Shown: positions 28,927 to 36,023 of the stretch, in pieces
How positions within the stretch are numbered: the stretch's first letter is position 1
Layout: the number at the start of each line of letters is the position of its first letter
Assembly (NCBI GenBank): GCA_022711715.1
Contig: JAKLEC010000014.1
Location: forward strand, 1-36,380
Direction of reading: 5' to 3'
Length of the DNA stretch: 36,380 nt
Origin: Acidobacteriota bacterium
GTDB lineage: Bacteria > Acidobacteriota > Aminicenantia > UBA2199
Made by a program: the position numbers and the translations under genes
The notes under the pieces: generated by a model
Database searches by the model: none
What the model was told of the DNA's origin: nothing
Seen by the model: only the letters and a program-made list of their open reading frames with translations

Positions 28927-29511
28927 TCATTTCCTGCGCTTGCTGCTGAACTCCATGCCCTTGTGCTCCGAGCCGTCCGCCAGCACCATGAACTGCTCGT
29001 AGCGGAACTCGTCGTTGCTGACCCAGGTGGTCCTGGCCTTGACCTGCAGCGTCCGCCCCGACACCGGATCGGGCCAGGAACCGCTTTCGCTGATCACGTT
29101 GCCCTCGCGCGTGCCCTTGGTGATGAAAAAGCTGGTGGAGGTGTTGTCGATCCAGAGGGTGTTGTATTTCTGCTCCAGGTTGTCGAAGCCGACGAGCCAG
29201 ATCCCCTCGAAGGGCTGCCCCATCATGAAGCCGCTGAAGTCCATCATCACATAGCGGCCGCCGAGCCGGGAAGCCCCCTTGAAAGCGGCCGCGCTTTTTG
29301 TCGGCGGTGCACCGGGGGCCGTCCAATAGGTGACATCGACATCCCAGTCGCCGGCGTATTTGGCCAGGAACCGGTGGTTCTCGGTCACCGCCGCGGCCTT
29401 CATGTAGGCCTCCATCGCCTTCTGCTGCTCCTGCTGCTCCTTCATGTCCTGGGCCGGCGCCGGCGCAAGGACCGCCAGGATGATCCCCGCGATTAAAAGT
29501 GCTTTTTTCAT
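28927..29511 (-). CDS. DUF1579 exported protein
   Basis: 194 residues from ATG 29511 (GAGGAG 7 nt upstream; an earlier in-frame start is weaker). Signal peptide KKALLIAGIILAVLAPAPAQ. The mature protein has the DUF1579 pattern of a single lipocalin-like barrel: FLAKYAGDWDVDVTYWTAPG, GGRYVMMDFSGFMMGQPFEG, GIWLVGFDNLEQKYNTLWID and GNVISESGSW. DUF1579 proteins are common in Acidobacteriota and Planctomycetota and have no known function. It has its own promoter, transcribed toward the repeat element. Confidence 0.9.
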   Translation of the reverse strand: MKKALLIAGIILAVLAPAPAQDMKEQQEQQKAMEAYMKAAAVTENHRFLAKYAGDWDVDVTYWTAPGAPPTKSAAAFKGASRLGGRYVMMDFSGFMMGQPFEGIWLVGFDNLEQKYNTLWIDNTSTSFFITKGTREGNVISESGSWPDPVSGRTLQVKARTTWVSNDEFRYEQFMVLADGSEHKGMEFSSKRRK

Positions 29512-29532
29512 TTTATTTCTCCTCGGTCGAAC

Positions 29533-29562
29533 ATTATAGTTCCCCGGATCGGCGAGCGTCAA
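29533..29562 (-). promoter_or_regulatory. Promoter of the DUF1579 gene
   Basis: Minus strand: TTGACG (29562-29557), 18 nt, TATAAT (29538-29533), followed by a leader with GAGGAG. Confidence 0.7.
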
Positions 29563-29587
29563 CCGCAGATGCCCGGCCGCCCGGGGA

Positions 29588-30163
29588 TCACAGGATGAGC
29601 TTGGCCAGGACGACAGCGACGATGTTCTCGGCCATGCTCCTGGCCGGCGCCCCGAGGCCGCCCGTGCCGTAGTCGGTGGCCAGCGAGTAGGCCTGGCGGG
29701 TCACCTGCAGGCCGGAACCGGCGAGGCCCGCCAGCAGCAGTGAGACGCCCGAGTTGAGGATCGTCGCCCCGATCCAGGCGATGAACCAGATCAGCGCATA
29801 CTCTAAAAAACGGTTCACGGTCGCGGCTCCCGGGATCATGTCCAGGGTGACGTCGGCCAAGGCCAGGATCCAGAAGAGCCATAGCCAGCGCAGGAACCAG
29901 TCGCAGCGGCCATCGGCGTTCATCTTCTTTTTCACGTGGTAGGCGACGGCCAGCAGCACGATCCCGGGCGAGAGTGACGAAGCGGCCGCCACGGCGATCA
30001 CGCCGGCTTTCGACAGCGCCGGCGTTTGGTCCCGGCCTGCGCCCGCGCCGGCCAGCCCCTTTTTCAGCCCGGTCTGGAAGCCGAAATGGTAGGCCGCGGC
30101 GGCCAGCGAGACGGCCAGCGCGAACGCCAGGAAAATTGCGATCCTGCCCCTGCCTCTTTGCAT
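29588..30163 (-). CDS. Membrane protein of unknown function
   Basis: 191 residues from ATG 30163, which lies 6 nt after a TACAAT box; a longer upstream frame antisense to the next promoter is rejected. Hydrophobic helices at ~8-28, ~53-72, ~87-107 and ~116-150 (the last long enough for two). Between helices 2 and 3 is a basic loop (HVKKKMNADGRCDWFLRW), and there is a Gly-rich C-terminal stretch (DYGTGGLGAPARSMAENIVA). Not recognised. Divergent from the acyl-CoA synthetase gene with 265 bp between. Confidence 0.72.
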   Translation of the reverse strand: MQRGRGRIAIFLAFALAVSLAAAAYHFGFQTGLKKGLAGAGAGRDQTPALSKAGVIAVAAASSLSPGIVLLAVAYHVKKKMNADGRCDWFLRWLWLFWILALADVTLDMIPGAATVNRFLEYALIWFIAWIGATILNSGVSLLLAGLAGSGLQVTRQAYSLATDYGTGGLGAPARSMAENIVAVVLAKLIL

Positions 30164-30169
30164 GTGCCC

Positions 30170-30198
30170 ATTGTATAGGAAACCGACCCGTTCACCAA
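30170..30198 (-). promoter_or_regulatory. Leaderless-type promoter of the gene at 30163
   Basis: Minus strand: TTGGTG (30198-30193), 17 nt, TACAAT (30175-30170), GGGCAC, ATG. Confidence 0.6.
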
Positions 30199-30343
30199 GC
30201 CGGCCGCCGGCACGAGGTTTGCGGACGGACTGGAAAACATGGTTTGGTTGGCTGTGTGCCGGGACGAAGATTCCGGCTTCAATGGAAAGAAAGGCCGTGA
30301 ATGAATGCCTGTTCGCGCAGTTCCAGGATCGGGGAAATGATGG

Positions 30344-30372
30344 TTGCTTTTGCGATCCTGGCGGCATAGACT
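30344..30372 (+). promoter_or_regulatory. Promoter of the acyl-CoA synthetase gene
   Basis: TTGCTT (30344-30349), 17 nt, TAGACT (30367-30372); leader of about 50 nt with GGGGGG near the start codon. Confidence 0.5.
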
Positions 30373-30428
30373 TGGCGGATGCCACGGGAAAAGGCGCAAA
30401 AATTCCATGGAGACGGAATCGGGGGGTC

Positions 30429-32339
30429 ATGATGTCTCGCACGCTGAACCGCTTGTTCGCCGAGAGCGTCGAGAAATTCGCCGGCCGCGTCCTGCTGTGG
30501 GAGAAAAAGGGCCCTGCATACGAGGGGATCACCTATGCCCAGATGCGCGAGCAGGCGCAGCGCTTCGGCGCCGGGCTCATGCGCCTCGGCGTCCGCAAGG
30601 GGGACCGGATCGCCCTCATCTCCGAGGGCCGCGCCGAATGGGTGGCGAGCGAGCTCGGTATCCTGCTGGCCGGCGCGGTGAACGTCCCCATTTCCATCCG
30701 CGTCGACGAGCTGGCGGAGCTCAAGTTCCGCCTCGCCCACTCGGGCTGCAGGCTGGCGGTGGTGTCGCGCGGCCAGCTGGCCAAGATCCGCCGGATCAAG
30801 AACGACCTGCCCGAGCTGGAGAAGACCATCGCCCTCGATCCGCCGGAGGACTTGCAGAAGGACGAGCTGACCGGCGACGATGTCCGCCGCCTGGGCGCCG
30901 AGTTCCTGGCCGCGAACGAAAGGGAGTTCGCCGACCGCTGGCAGTCGGTGGGCGAGAACGACCCTGCCACCATCAGCTACACGTCGGGGACGACCGCCGA
31001 GCCCAAGGGGATCATCCTCACCCACCGCAACTACACGGCCAACATCGAGCAGGCCAACTCGCTCATCCCCTGCCCGCCGCGCTACGTGACCCTGCTCATT
31101 CTGCCCTGGGACCACGCCTTCGCCCACACCTGCGGCATCTACGCCATGATGAAGAACGGCGCCGCACTGGCCGCCGTGCAGCAGGGGAAGACCGGCCTGG
31201 AGACGCTGAAGAACATCCCGCGGAACATCCGCGAGGTGCGGCCGACCATCCTGTTGAGCGCGCCGGCGCTGGCCAGGAACTTCCGCAAGAACATCGAGAA
31301 GGGCGTCCAGGAAAAGGGCGCCCGCGTGGAGGCGCTGTTCAGGAAAGCGCTGGCCCTGGCCTATGAGTACTACGGCGAGGGATGGAACCGCGGCCGCGGC
31401 CTGAAGAAGCTCAAGAAGCCGCTCGTCCTGCTCTATGACAAGCTGATCTTCAGCAAGATCCGCCGCAATTTCGGCGGCCGGCTGGAATATTTCGTCGGCG
31501 GCGCCGCACTGCTGGACATCGAGCTGCAGCGCTTCTTCTACGCCATCGGCATCCCCATGTTCCAGGGCTATGGGCTCACCGAGGCGGCGCCGGTCATCTC
31601 CGCCAACTCCCCCCGCCGCCACAAGCTGGGCTCCTCGGGGCAGCTGGTGGCCAACCTGGACCTGCGCATCTGCGATGAGCAGGGGAAGCCGCTGCCGCCG
31701 GGCCGCCAGGGCGAAATCGTGATCCGCGGCGAGAACGTCATGGCCGGCTACTGGAGGAACGAGAAGGCGACGCGGGAGGCGCTGCGCGACGGCTGGCTCT
31801 TCACCGGTGACCTCGGCTACCTGGACCGCGACGGCTTCCTATTCGTCCTGGGGCGGAACAAAAGTCTGCTGATCGCCAACGACGGCGAGAAGTACAGCCC
31901 GGAGACGATCGAGGAGACCATCTGCAGCCGCTCGCCGTACATCGAGCAGCTCATGCTGTATAACAACCAGTCGCCCTACACGGCGGCGCTGCTGGTGGCC
32001 AACCAGGAGGCGGTCCTGCGCCGCCTCCACGAGCAGGGGCTGTCCTGCGCCGACCGCAGGGGACAGGAGGCCGCGCTGGCGCTGCTGCAGGCGGAGATCA
32101 ACGCCTTCCGCGACGGCGGCCCGTTCGCCGGCCTCTTCCCCTCGCGCTGGCTGCCGGCGGCGGTGGCCGTGCTCGGCGAGGGGTTCAGCGAGCAGAACCG
32201 CTTCCTGAACTCGACCATGAAGATGGTGCGCGGCCGCATCGAGGAGTTCTATCGCAGCCGCCTGGACTACCTCTTCAGCGCCGAGGGCAAGCCCATTGTC
32301 AACCCCCAGAACCTGACCATCGTCAGCCGCTGGGAGTGA
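30429..32339 (+). CDS. Long-chain fatty acid-CoA ligase (AMP-forming)
   Basis: 636 residues from ATG 30429; an ATG immediately follows at 30432 and either could be used. It activates a fatty acid with ATP to the acyl-AMP, then to acyl-CoA. Adenylation motifs are in order: YTSGTTAEPKG (184-194, phosphate loop), DHAFAHTCG, GYGLTE (380-385), DGWLFTGDLG (454-463) and GRNKSLLIANDGEKYSPETI (hinge). The last ~90 residues carry an insertion-rich C-terminal lobe (FAGLFPSRWLPAAVAVLGEG, NSTMKMVRGRIEEFY) as in the FACL/FAA1-like long-chain group. A potential catalytic Lys is in STMKMVRGR. Monocistronic; the adjacent genes are unrelated. Confidence 0.92.
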   Translation: MMSRTLNRLFAESVEKFAGRVLLWEKKGPAYEGITYAQMREQAQRFGAGLMRLGVRKGDRIALISEGRAEWVASELGILLAGAVNVPISIRVDELAELKFRLAHSGCRLAVVSRGQLAKIRRIKNDLPELEKTIALDPPEDLQKDELTGDDVRRLGAEFLAANEREFADRWQSVGENDPATISYTSGTTAEPKGIILTHRNYTANIEQANSLIPCPPRYVTLLILPWDHAFAHTCGIYAMMKNGAALAAVQQGKTGLETLKNIPRNIREVRPTILLSAPALARNFRKNIEKGVQEKGARVEALFRKALALAYEYYGEGWNRGRGLKKLKKPLVLLYDKLIFSKIRRNFGGRLEYFVGGAALLDIELQRFFYAIGIPMFQGYGLTEAAPVISANSPRRHKLGSSGQLVANLDLRICDEQGKPLPPGRQGEIVIRGENVMAGYWRNEKATREALRDGWLFTGDLGYLDRDGFLFVLGRNKSLLIANDGEKYSPETIEETICSRSPYIEQLMLYNNQSPYTAALLVANQEAVLRRLHEQGLSCADRRGQEAALALLQAEINAFRDGGPFAGLFPSRWLPAAVAVLGEGFSEQNRFLNSTMKMVRGRIEEFYRSRLDYLFSAEGKPIVNPQNLTIVSRWE

Positions 32340-32506
32340 CCTGGAGTCTGAAACCCGCCAGCGAAGACCGTGACTCCGGACCGTCAAAACGCAGGAACGT
32401 CCATGACCACGAAGCCGGTTTTTCCCGGGTGACGGTTTCTCCGCTCTGAAAGGGAGAGAAGACCGTGCGCTGATCCCGGGCCAGATCCGCTGGCGGGGAG
32501 GAGGAT

Positions 32507-32995
32507 CTAGGCGGTGGTGACGTGGCCGTGCAGGGTGGTTACTTTCTCGATGAACAGCCGCTGTTCGCCGGCCGGGACCATGACGACCACCTCCTCGCCG
32601 GCGGTGCGGTCCAGCAGCGCCGAGGCCACCGGCGAGTGGATGGAGATCCTGCCCTCGACCGGGTCGGCCTCGACCGGGTGGACGAGGGTATATTCGCAGC
32701 GGGTGTTGGAGTTGCGCTCGAGGAGCACCACGACCGAGCCGAGGCCGATCTTCTTCTCGTCGACGGGTGCGGCCGCCACCTCGCTGATCTGGCCCAGGTA
32801 GCGGGTCAGCTGGGCGATGCGGGCGCGGACGAACCCCTGCCGCTCGCGGGCGGCGTGGTACTCGGCGTTCTCGCTGAGATCGCCCTGGCCGCGCGCCTCG
32901 GCGATGCGCTTGGGCAGCTCGACCTGGTACTCCTCGTGAAGCTTCTCGATCTCCTGCTGGATCGCCTTTTTCTTTTGTTCGATGGATTCGGTCAT
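32507..32995 (-). CDS. greA: GreA/GreB-family transcription elongation factor
   Basis: 162 residues. The N-terminal coiled coil (~1-75) has the conserved tip GDLSENAEYHAARERQ with the acidic residues D39 and E42 that stimulate RNA polymerase transcript cleavage. The C-terminal FKBP-like domain (~80-158) has GLGSVVVLLERNSNTRCEYT, HPVEADPVEGRISIHSPVAS and ALLDRTAGEEVVVMVPAGEQ. It rescues backtracked polymerase. It has an unusually clean promoter; the leader is about 45 nt with only a weak GAGAGG upstream of the ATG. Confidence 0.93.
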   Translation of the reverse strand: MTESIEQKKKAIQQEIEKLHEEYQVELPKRIAEARGQGDLSENAEYHAARERQGFVRARIAQLTRYLGQISEVAAAPVDEKKIGLGSVVVLLERNSNTRCEYTLVHPVEADPVEGRISIHSPVASALLDRTAGEEVVVMVPAGEQRLFIEKVTTLHGHVTTA

Positions 32996-33047
32996 GCTGG
33001 GTCGCCTCTCAGGAATGTTCTGGAAATCAACGCCATCAATTTCTCAT

Positions 33048-33076
33048 AGTGTACCGCGAAGCGAAGGAAAATTCAA
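33048..33076 (-). promoter_or_regulatory. Promoter of the greA gene
   Basis: Minus strand: TTGAAT (33076-33071), 17 nt, TACACT (33053-33048). Confidence 0.65.
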
Positions 33077-33199
33077 GCCGCGCCCCGGCCCATCCGCCCT
33101 GCTCCCGAGCTCCGATCGACCGCTGCCGGACGCCTGCCGGCGGATCCTCCGCCAGGTGGAAGGCATTTTGACGCTGACCCCTTGAGCGCGCGTCTCCGC

Positions 33200-34219
33200 C
33201 TATATCTTACGCAGGATGCCTTCGCGGATGACCGCCACGCCGCCCGCCTCCGAGCGTAGCGTCACCTTGAGGCATTCCCGCCCCGAGATCTTCACCAGCG
33301 AGACCGACGCCGACCGGGTGTTGCCCTCGATCACCTGGTTCAGCGCGGCCAAGCGGCCGTTGGCGTTTCCTTCCAGGACGCTGTTGCGGAAGGTGACGCG
33401 GACGCGGCAGGGACCGGAGACAACCACCTGGAAGCAGCCGGCGGGCTTCATGAACTGCTTCTGGCCGATGGCGATGTTGCTGCTGCCGCTGACACCGGTG
33501 ACGACCAGGGTGTCGTTCTCCAGGCCATAGCGGCCGCCGAGGTCGGCGCAGTCCGTGAGCCACAGCTGGTACTTTTTCAGGTAGCTGGCGTAGCTCCAGG
33601 TGGCTACGCGGTTGATGGCCTTGAATCCGGCCTTGGTCATCTCGAAGTCGAGGCGCCCAACCTCCGGCGCCGGCTTGCAGACCCCCTGCCAGGGGTCGAT
33701 GATCCAGGCGCCCTTCCAAAAATTGATCGCGGCGATGGTGATCTCGCCGCTGAACCCCTTGGGGATGCCCCAGGCCACGTAGACGTGGTCGCCGCAGACC
33801 AGCTCGCCGAGATCCTCGCCCGATCCGCCGGCCATCATCAGGATGTGGTAGGCCAGGTGGGCGTTCTCCTGGCAGTGGCCGACCTTGTTCACCCAGGTCC
33901 AGTGGGCCGAGGCATAGGGTTCGTCCACGCCCACGCCCTCCCGGCTCCAGGCGTCGAAGGCTTCCTTGGAGACTTCGTAGGCCGAGTCATGCATGCCACC
34001 GCGCTCGTCGGACGTCTTCCGGTTCAGCGATACAAGGCGTTCATCGACCGTCCGTGTCACCCAGGCGGCGATCTCGGCCCGCGGCCGGCCCTGGGCGATC
34101 ATCGCTTGGACCGCCTGCACGGCATCGTCCAGGCTTTCCCCCCTGCCCGGAGCGGAGCGGGCGATGGCCAGCGACAGGACGAGTCCGCCGAGCAGGATGA
34201 ATCCCGGCTTTTTGCGCAT
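33200..34219 (-). CDS. Exported transglutaminase/papain-fold-like protein
   Basis: 339 residues from ATG 34219 (GGGGGGAAGG upstream and a promoter at the right distance). Signal peptide GFILLGGLVLSLAIARSAPG. A possible Cys-His-Asp triad is arranged as in transglutaminase-like proteases: C116 (VGHCQENAHLAYHILM), H145 (CGDHVYVAWG) and D175 (INFWKGAWIIDPWQG). The C-terminal ~120 residues are beta-rich (NDTLVVTGVSGSSNIAIGQK; GPCRVRVTFRNSVLEGNANG), resembling a binding module. Substrate unknown; a role in cell-envelope or protein processing is inference. Not obviously in an operon. Confidence 0.7.
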   Translation of the reverse strand: MRKKPGFILLGGLVLSLAIARSAPGRGESLDDAVQAVQAMIAQGRPRAEIAAWVTRTVDERLVSLNRKTSDERGGMHDSAYEVSKEAFDAWSREGVGVDEPYASAHWTWVNKVGHCQENAHLAYHILMMAGGSGEDLGELVCGDHVYVAWGIPKGFSGEITIAAINFWKGAWIIDPWQGVCKPAPEVGRLDFEMTKAGFKAINRVATWSYASYLKKYQLWLTDCADLGGRYGLENDTLVVTGVSGSSNIAIGQKQFMKPAGCFQVVVSGPCRVRVTFRNSVLEGNANGRLAALNQVIEGNTRSASVSLVKISGRECLKVTLRSEAGGVAVIREGILRKI

Positions 34220-34247
34220 GTTCCTTCCCCCCTTCGATCCCTGCCGG

Positions 34248-34277
34248 ATCATAAAGAATGGCGGGGACCGAAGTCAA
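34248..34277 (-). promoter_or_regulatory. Promoter of the transglutaminase-like gene
   Basis: Minus strand: TTGACT (34277-34272), 18 nt, TATGAT (34253-34248). Confidence 0.6.
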
Positions 34278-34325
34278 GAGCTGGAGCGGAGACGGGCGGC
34301 CCGCGCCCGGAAAGATCGGGTCTGC

Positions 34326-34766
34326 TCAGCGATAATCCGTGACCGAGACCAGCCGGGCCGACCAGGGGCAGAAGCGGACGACCGTGCCCAGCCATTCGTC
34401 CAGGTGGGCTTCGATGTAGGAAGGCGTGGCATCGCAAAGCTCGATCGTCGCTTCCGCCATGGCCACGTCGTCGGGATCGATGTGCCAGGACCAGGGGAGA
34501 TTGTAGTGAACCTGGCCGCGGCGCACGCGGCCGTTGGGGATGGAAGCCCGGGAAAGCCCGTCGCGCAGGGCAATGATCTGCTCACAGGTCGCCGGGTTGA
34601 CGGCGAAGACGGCGAAGCGTTCTTCCTGTACCGCGAAGACGGCCAGCACCCCGCCCTTCAGGTTGAAATCGTCGGCGGTGTGGCATGAGCCCAGCAGACT
34701 GGCGGCGGCGAGCAGGACTCCTGTGCTCAGGCGCCGGTTGCGGAGCAGGAGAGGGCTCTTTTCCAT
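34326..34766 (-). CDS. Lipoprotein with BP74-like (calmodulin-binding-type) domain
   Basis: 146 residues from ATG 34766. Lipobox LLGSC (Cys near residue 28). The mature domain has the sequence signature I associate with BP74-like proteins: FAVFAVNPATCEQIIALRDG, an arginine-rich region, then YNLPWSWHIDPDDVAMAEAT, IELCDATPSYIEAHLDEWLG and FCPWSARLVSV. BP74 was described as a calcium-dependent membrane-binding protein in Dictyostelium, and similar small exported domains occur in bacteria; calmodulin binding has no evident meaning here. Predicted leaderless, with a full promoter. Confidence 0.72.
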   Translation of the reverse strand: MEKSPLLLRNRRLSTGVLLAAASLLGSCHTADDFNLKGGVLAVFAVQEERFAVFAVNPATCEQIIALRDGLSRASIPNGRVRRGQVHYNLPWSWHIDPDDVAMAEATIELCDATPSYIEAHLDEWLGTVVRFCPWSARLVSVTDYR

Positions 34767-34772
34767 GGGCCG

Positions 34773-34801
34773 ATTATATGAACGGCGCTGGGGGAGTGCA
34801 A
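34773..34801 (-). promoter_or_regulatory. Leaderless-type promoter of the BP74-like gene
   Basis: Minus strand: TTGCAC (34801-34796), 17 nt, TATAAT (34778-34773), CGGCCC, ATG 34766. One of the best examples of the 6-nt spacing. Confidence 0.7.
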
Positions 34802-34835
34802 GCGGCCGGGCGCCTTCGGGCGGCAAGCCGCCGGC

Positions 34836-35303
34836 CTAGGCCCCCGAATCGTCCACGAACATGATCTTCTTCGGGTGCTCGGGGTCCACCAGGACCGCCA
34901 GCTTTTTCCCCTTCTGCAGCCCGGCCAGGGAAAGCGGGTTCCAGCAGCGCTTGTCGGTGATCGCATAGCGATCACGCCCCGGCGCCTCGATCTCCAGTTT
35001 CAGCTCGATCTGCGGCATGTCGTTGATCGTGGTGCCGGTCGTGCCGGCGGCGAGGATGGTGGCGGTGCCCGGGATGCCGTTCTTCTGGAAATAGGCCGCC
35101 CGCTCCTTCTGCCTCTTCATGAAGAACAGGATGGCGCCCAGGATCAGGAGCTGCAGGGCGATCCAGATGATGCCGAACGTGCGCAGCGGCATGTTGTCGT
35201 CGGTGCGGGCGCCGGGATTGAGGATGCCGATCACGAGCGCGATCACGCCCGGCGCCAGGAGCACCGCCCATATGCCCCACCACCCCTTGTTCAAGACCCA
35301 CAT
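34836..35303 (-). CDS. Two-helix membrane protein with a DUF3592-like domain
   Basis: 155 residues from ATG 35303 (AGGAGGG upstream; an earlier start is weaker). Two helices (~8-28 and ~43-61: LRTFGIIWIALQLLILGAIL, FFMKRQKERA) precede a small beta domain (GIPGTATILAAGTTGTTIND, IELKLEIEAPGRDRYAITDK, GLQKGKKLAVLVDPEHPKKI). The order (TM hairpin, then OB-like barrel ending in VDPxxPxKxxF) resembles DUF3592-type proteins. Function unknown. It lies 40 nt downstream of the next gene on the same strand and may be co-transcribed. Confidence 0.72.
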   Translation of the reverse strand: MWVLNKGWWGIWAVLLAPGVIALVIGILNPGARTDDNMPLRTFGIIWIALQLLILGAILFFMKRQKERAAYFQKNGIPGTATILAAGTTGTTINDMPQIELKLEIEAPGRDRYAITDKRCWNPLSLAGLQKGKKLAVLVDPEHPKKIMFVDDSGA

Positions 35304-35343
35304 GGTTCCCTCCTGTTGGCGCAAGCCATCCCGCGCTTCCGGC

Positions 35344-35763
35344 TCATCCATTCGGCTGCACAGCCATCGGCAGGGAGAACGCGTGCAGCCGGAACGAATT
35401 CTGGTTCATCGTCTGCATCTTGGGCAAGCTCGGGCACAGGGCGACGATGCGGATGTAGTAGCGGCCGGGACCGACTTTCCTGTTCATGAGCTGACCGACC
35501 TTCCAGAAATAGCCTCCGGCCTGGTAGTTCACCTGGGCGATCGGCCCCAGGTGGATCAGCTGGTTGGCCGCGTTATATCCCCACAGGTTGATATACGCCG
35601 TGCCGCTGTGCCCCTTGATCGTCGTCCAGGCGATCCCATGCTGGGTGCCGAGGACCCAGTTCTCGCCGCCGGTGGGCGCCAGGATCGTGATCGTCGGCGG
35701 CGCGCCGGCAAGGATTCCCCCAAGGAATGCGATCAGGATCAAGCTCCAGGTCATCTTCCTCAT
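35344..35763 (-). CDS. Secreted Ig-like (Kre9/KNH-type) domain protein
   Basis: 139 residues from ATG 35763 (AGGAGG 6 nt upstream). Signal peptide MTWSLILIAFLGGILAGAPP. The mature protein begins TITILAPTGGENWVLGTQHG, IAWTTIKGHSG, the typical start of Kre9/KNH or Ser-Thr-rich Ig-like domains found repeated in bacterial surface proteins. Here there is a single copy (~95 residues) ending in GRYYIRIVALCPS, with an extra ~30-residue tail. Likely a surface or periplasmic binding module. Probably the first gene of a small operon with the gene at 35303. Confidence 0.75.
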   Translation of the reverse strand: MRKMTWSLILIAFLGGILAGAPPTITILAPTGGENWVLGTQHGIAWTTIKGHSGTAYINLWGYNAANQLIHLGPIAQVNYQAGGYFWKVGQLMNRKVGPGRYYIRIVALCPSLPKMQTMNQNSFRLHAFSLPMAVQPNG

Positions 35764-35771
35764 GTCGTGCC

Positions 35772-35789
35772 TCCTGACTTGAGCGGCCA
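35772..35789. repeat. Dyad GACTTG / CAAGTC before the gene at 35763
   Basis: GACTTGAGCGGCCAAGTC: a 6-bp inverted repeat 8 nt upstream of the start, overlapping the leader. It may be an operator or a leader hairpin. No promoter boxes are convincing here. Confidence 0.35.
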
Positions 35790-35987
35790 AGTCATTTCCT
35801 TGCGCTTCGGCTTGCGGACGGTCCATGCCTTCCGCCATGGTACCTTCCAGGTTTCTGCCTGCAGGTTCTCCTTGTTACCTCATGAATATGGGTTTTTCTC
35901 CCTTATCTCAGCCATGGATTCCCCGAGGGTCTTGGGTACCGGCCAGGACATGACCGATGGATTGCCAAAAGGGGGCGGGGATGAAGC

Positions 35988-36016
35988 TTGCCGTTGCCGG
36001 GAGAATTCGCTAGAAT
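35988..36016 (+). promoter_or_regulatory. Leaderless-type promoter of the MFS gene
   Basis: TTGCCG (35988-35993), 17 nt, TAGAAT (36011-36016), GGCGCCC, ATG 36024 (7-nt gap). Confidence 0.6.
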
Positions 36017-36023
36017 GGCGCCC

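Noticed and set aside
30279-31622. 447-codon antisense frame over the acyl-CoA synthetase gene
   Set aside because: Shadow of a clear adenylate-forming enzyme; no start signals or domains.
33139-33153. GGCGGA-TCC-TCCGCC hairpin as a terminator
   Set aside because: No T-run on either strand and it lies in the upstream region of greA, downstream of the transglutaminase-like gene; function is unclear.
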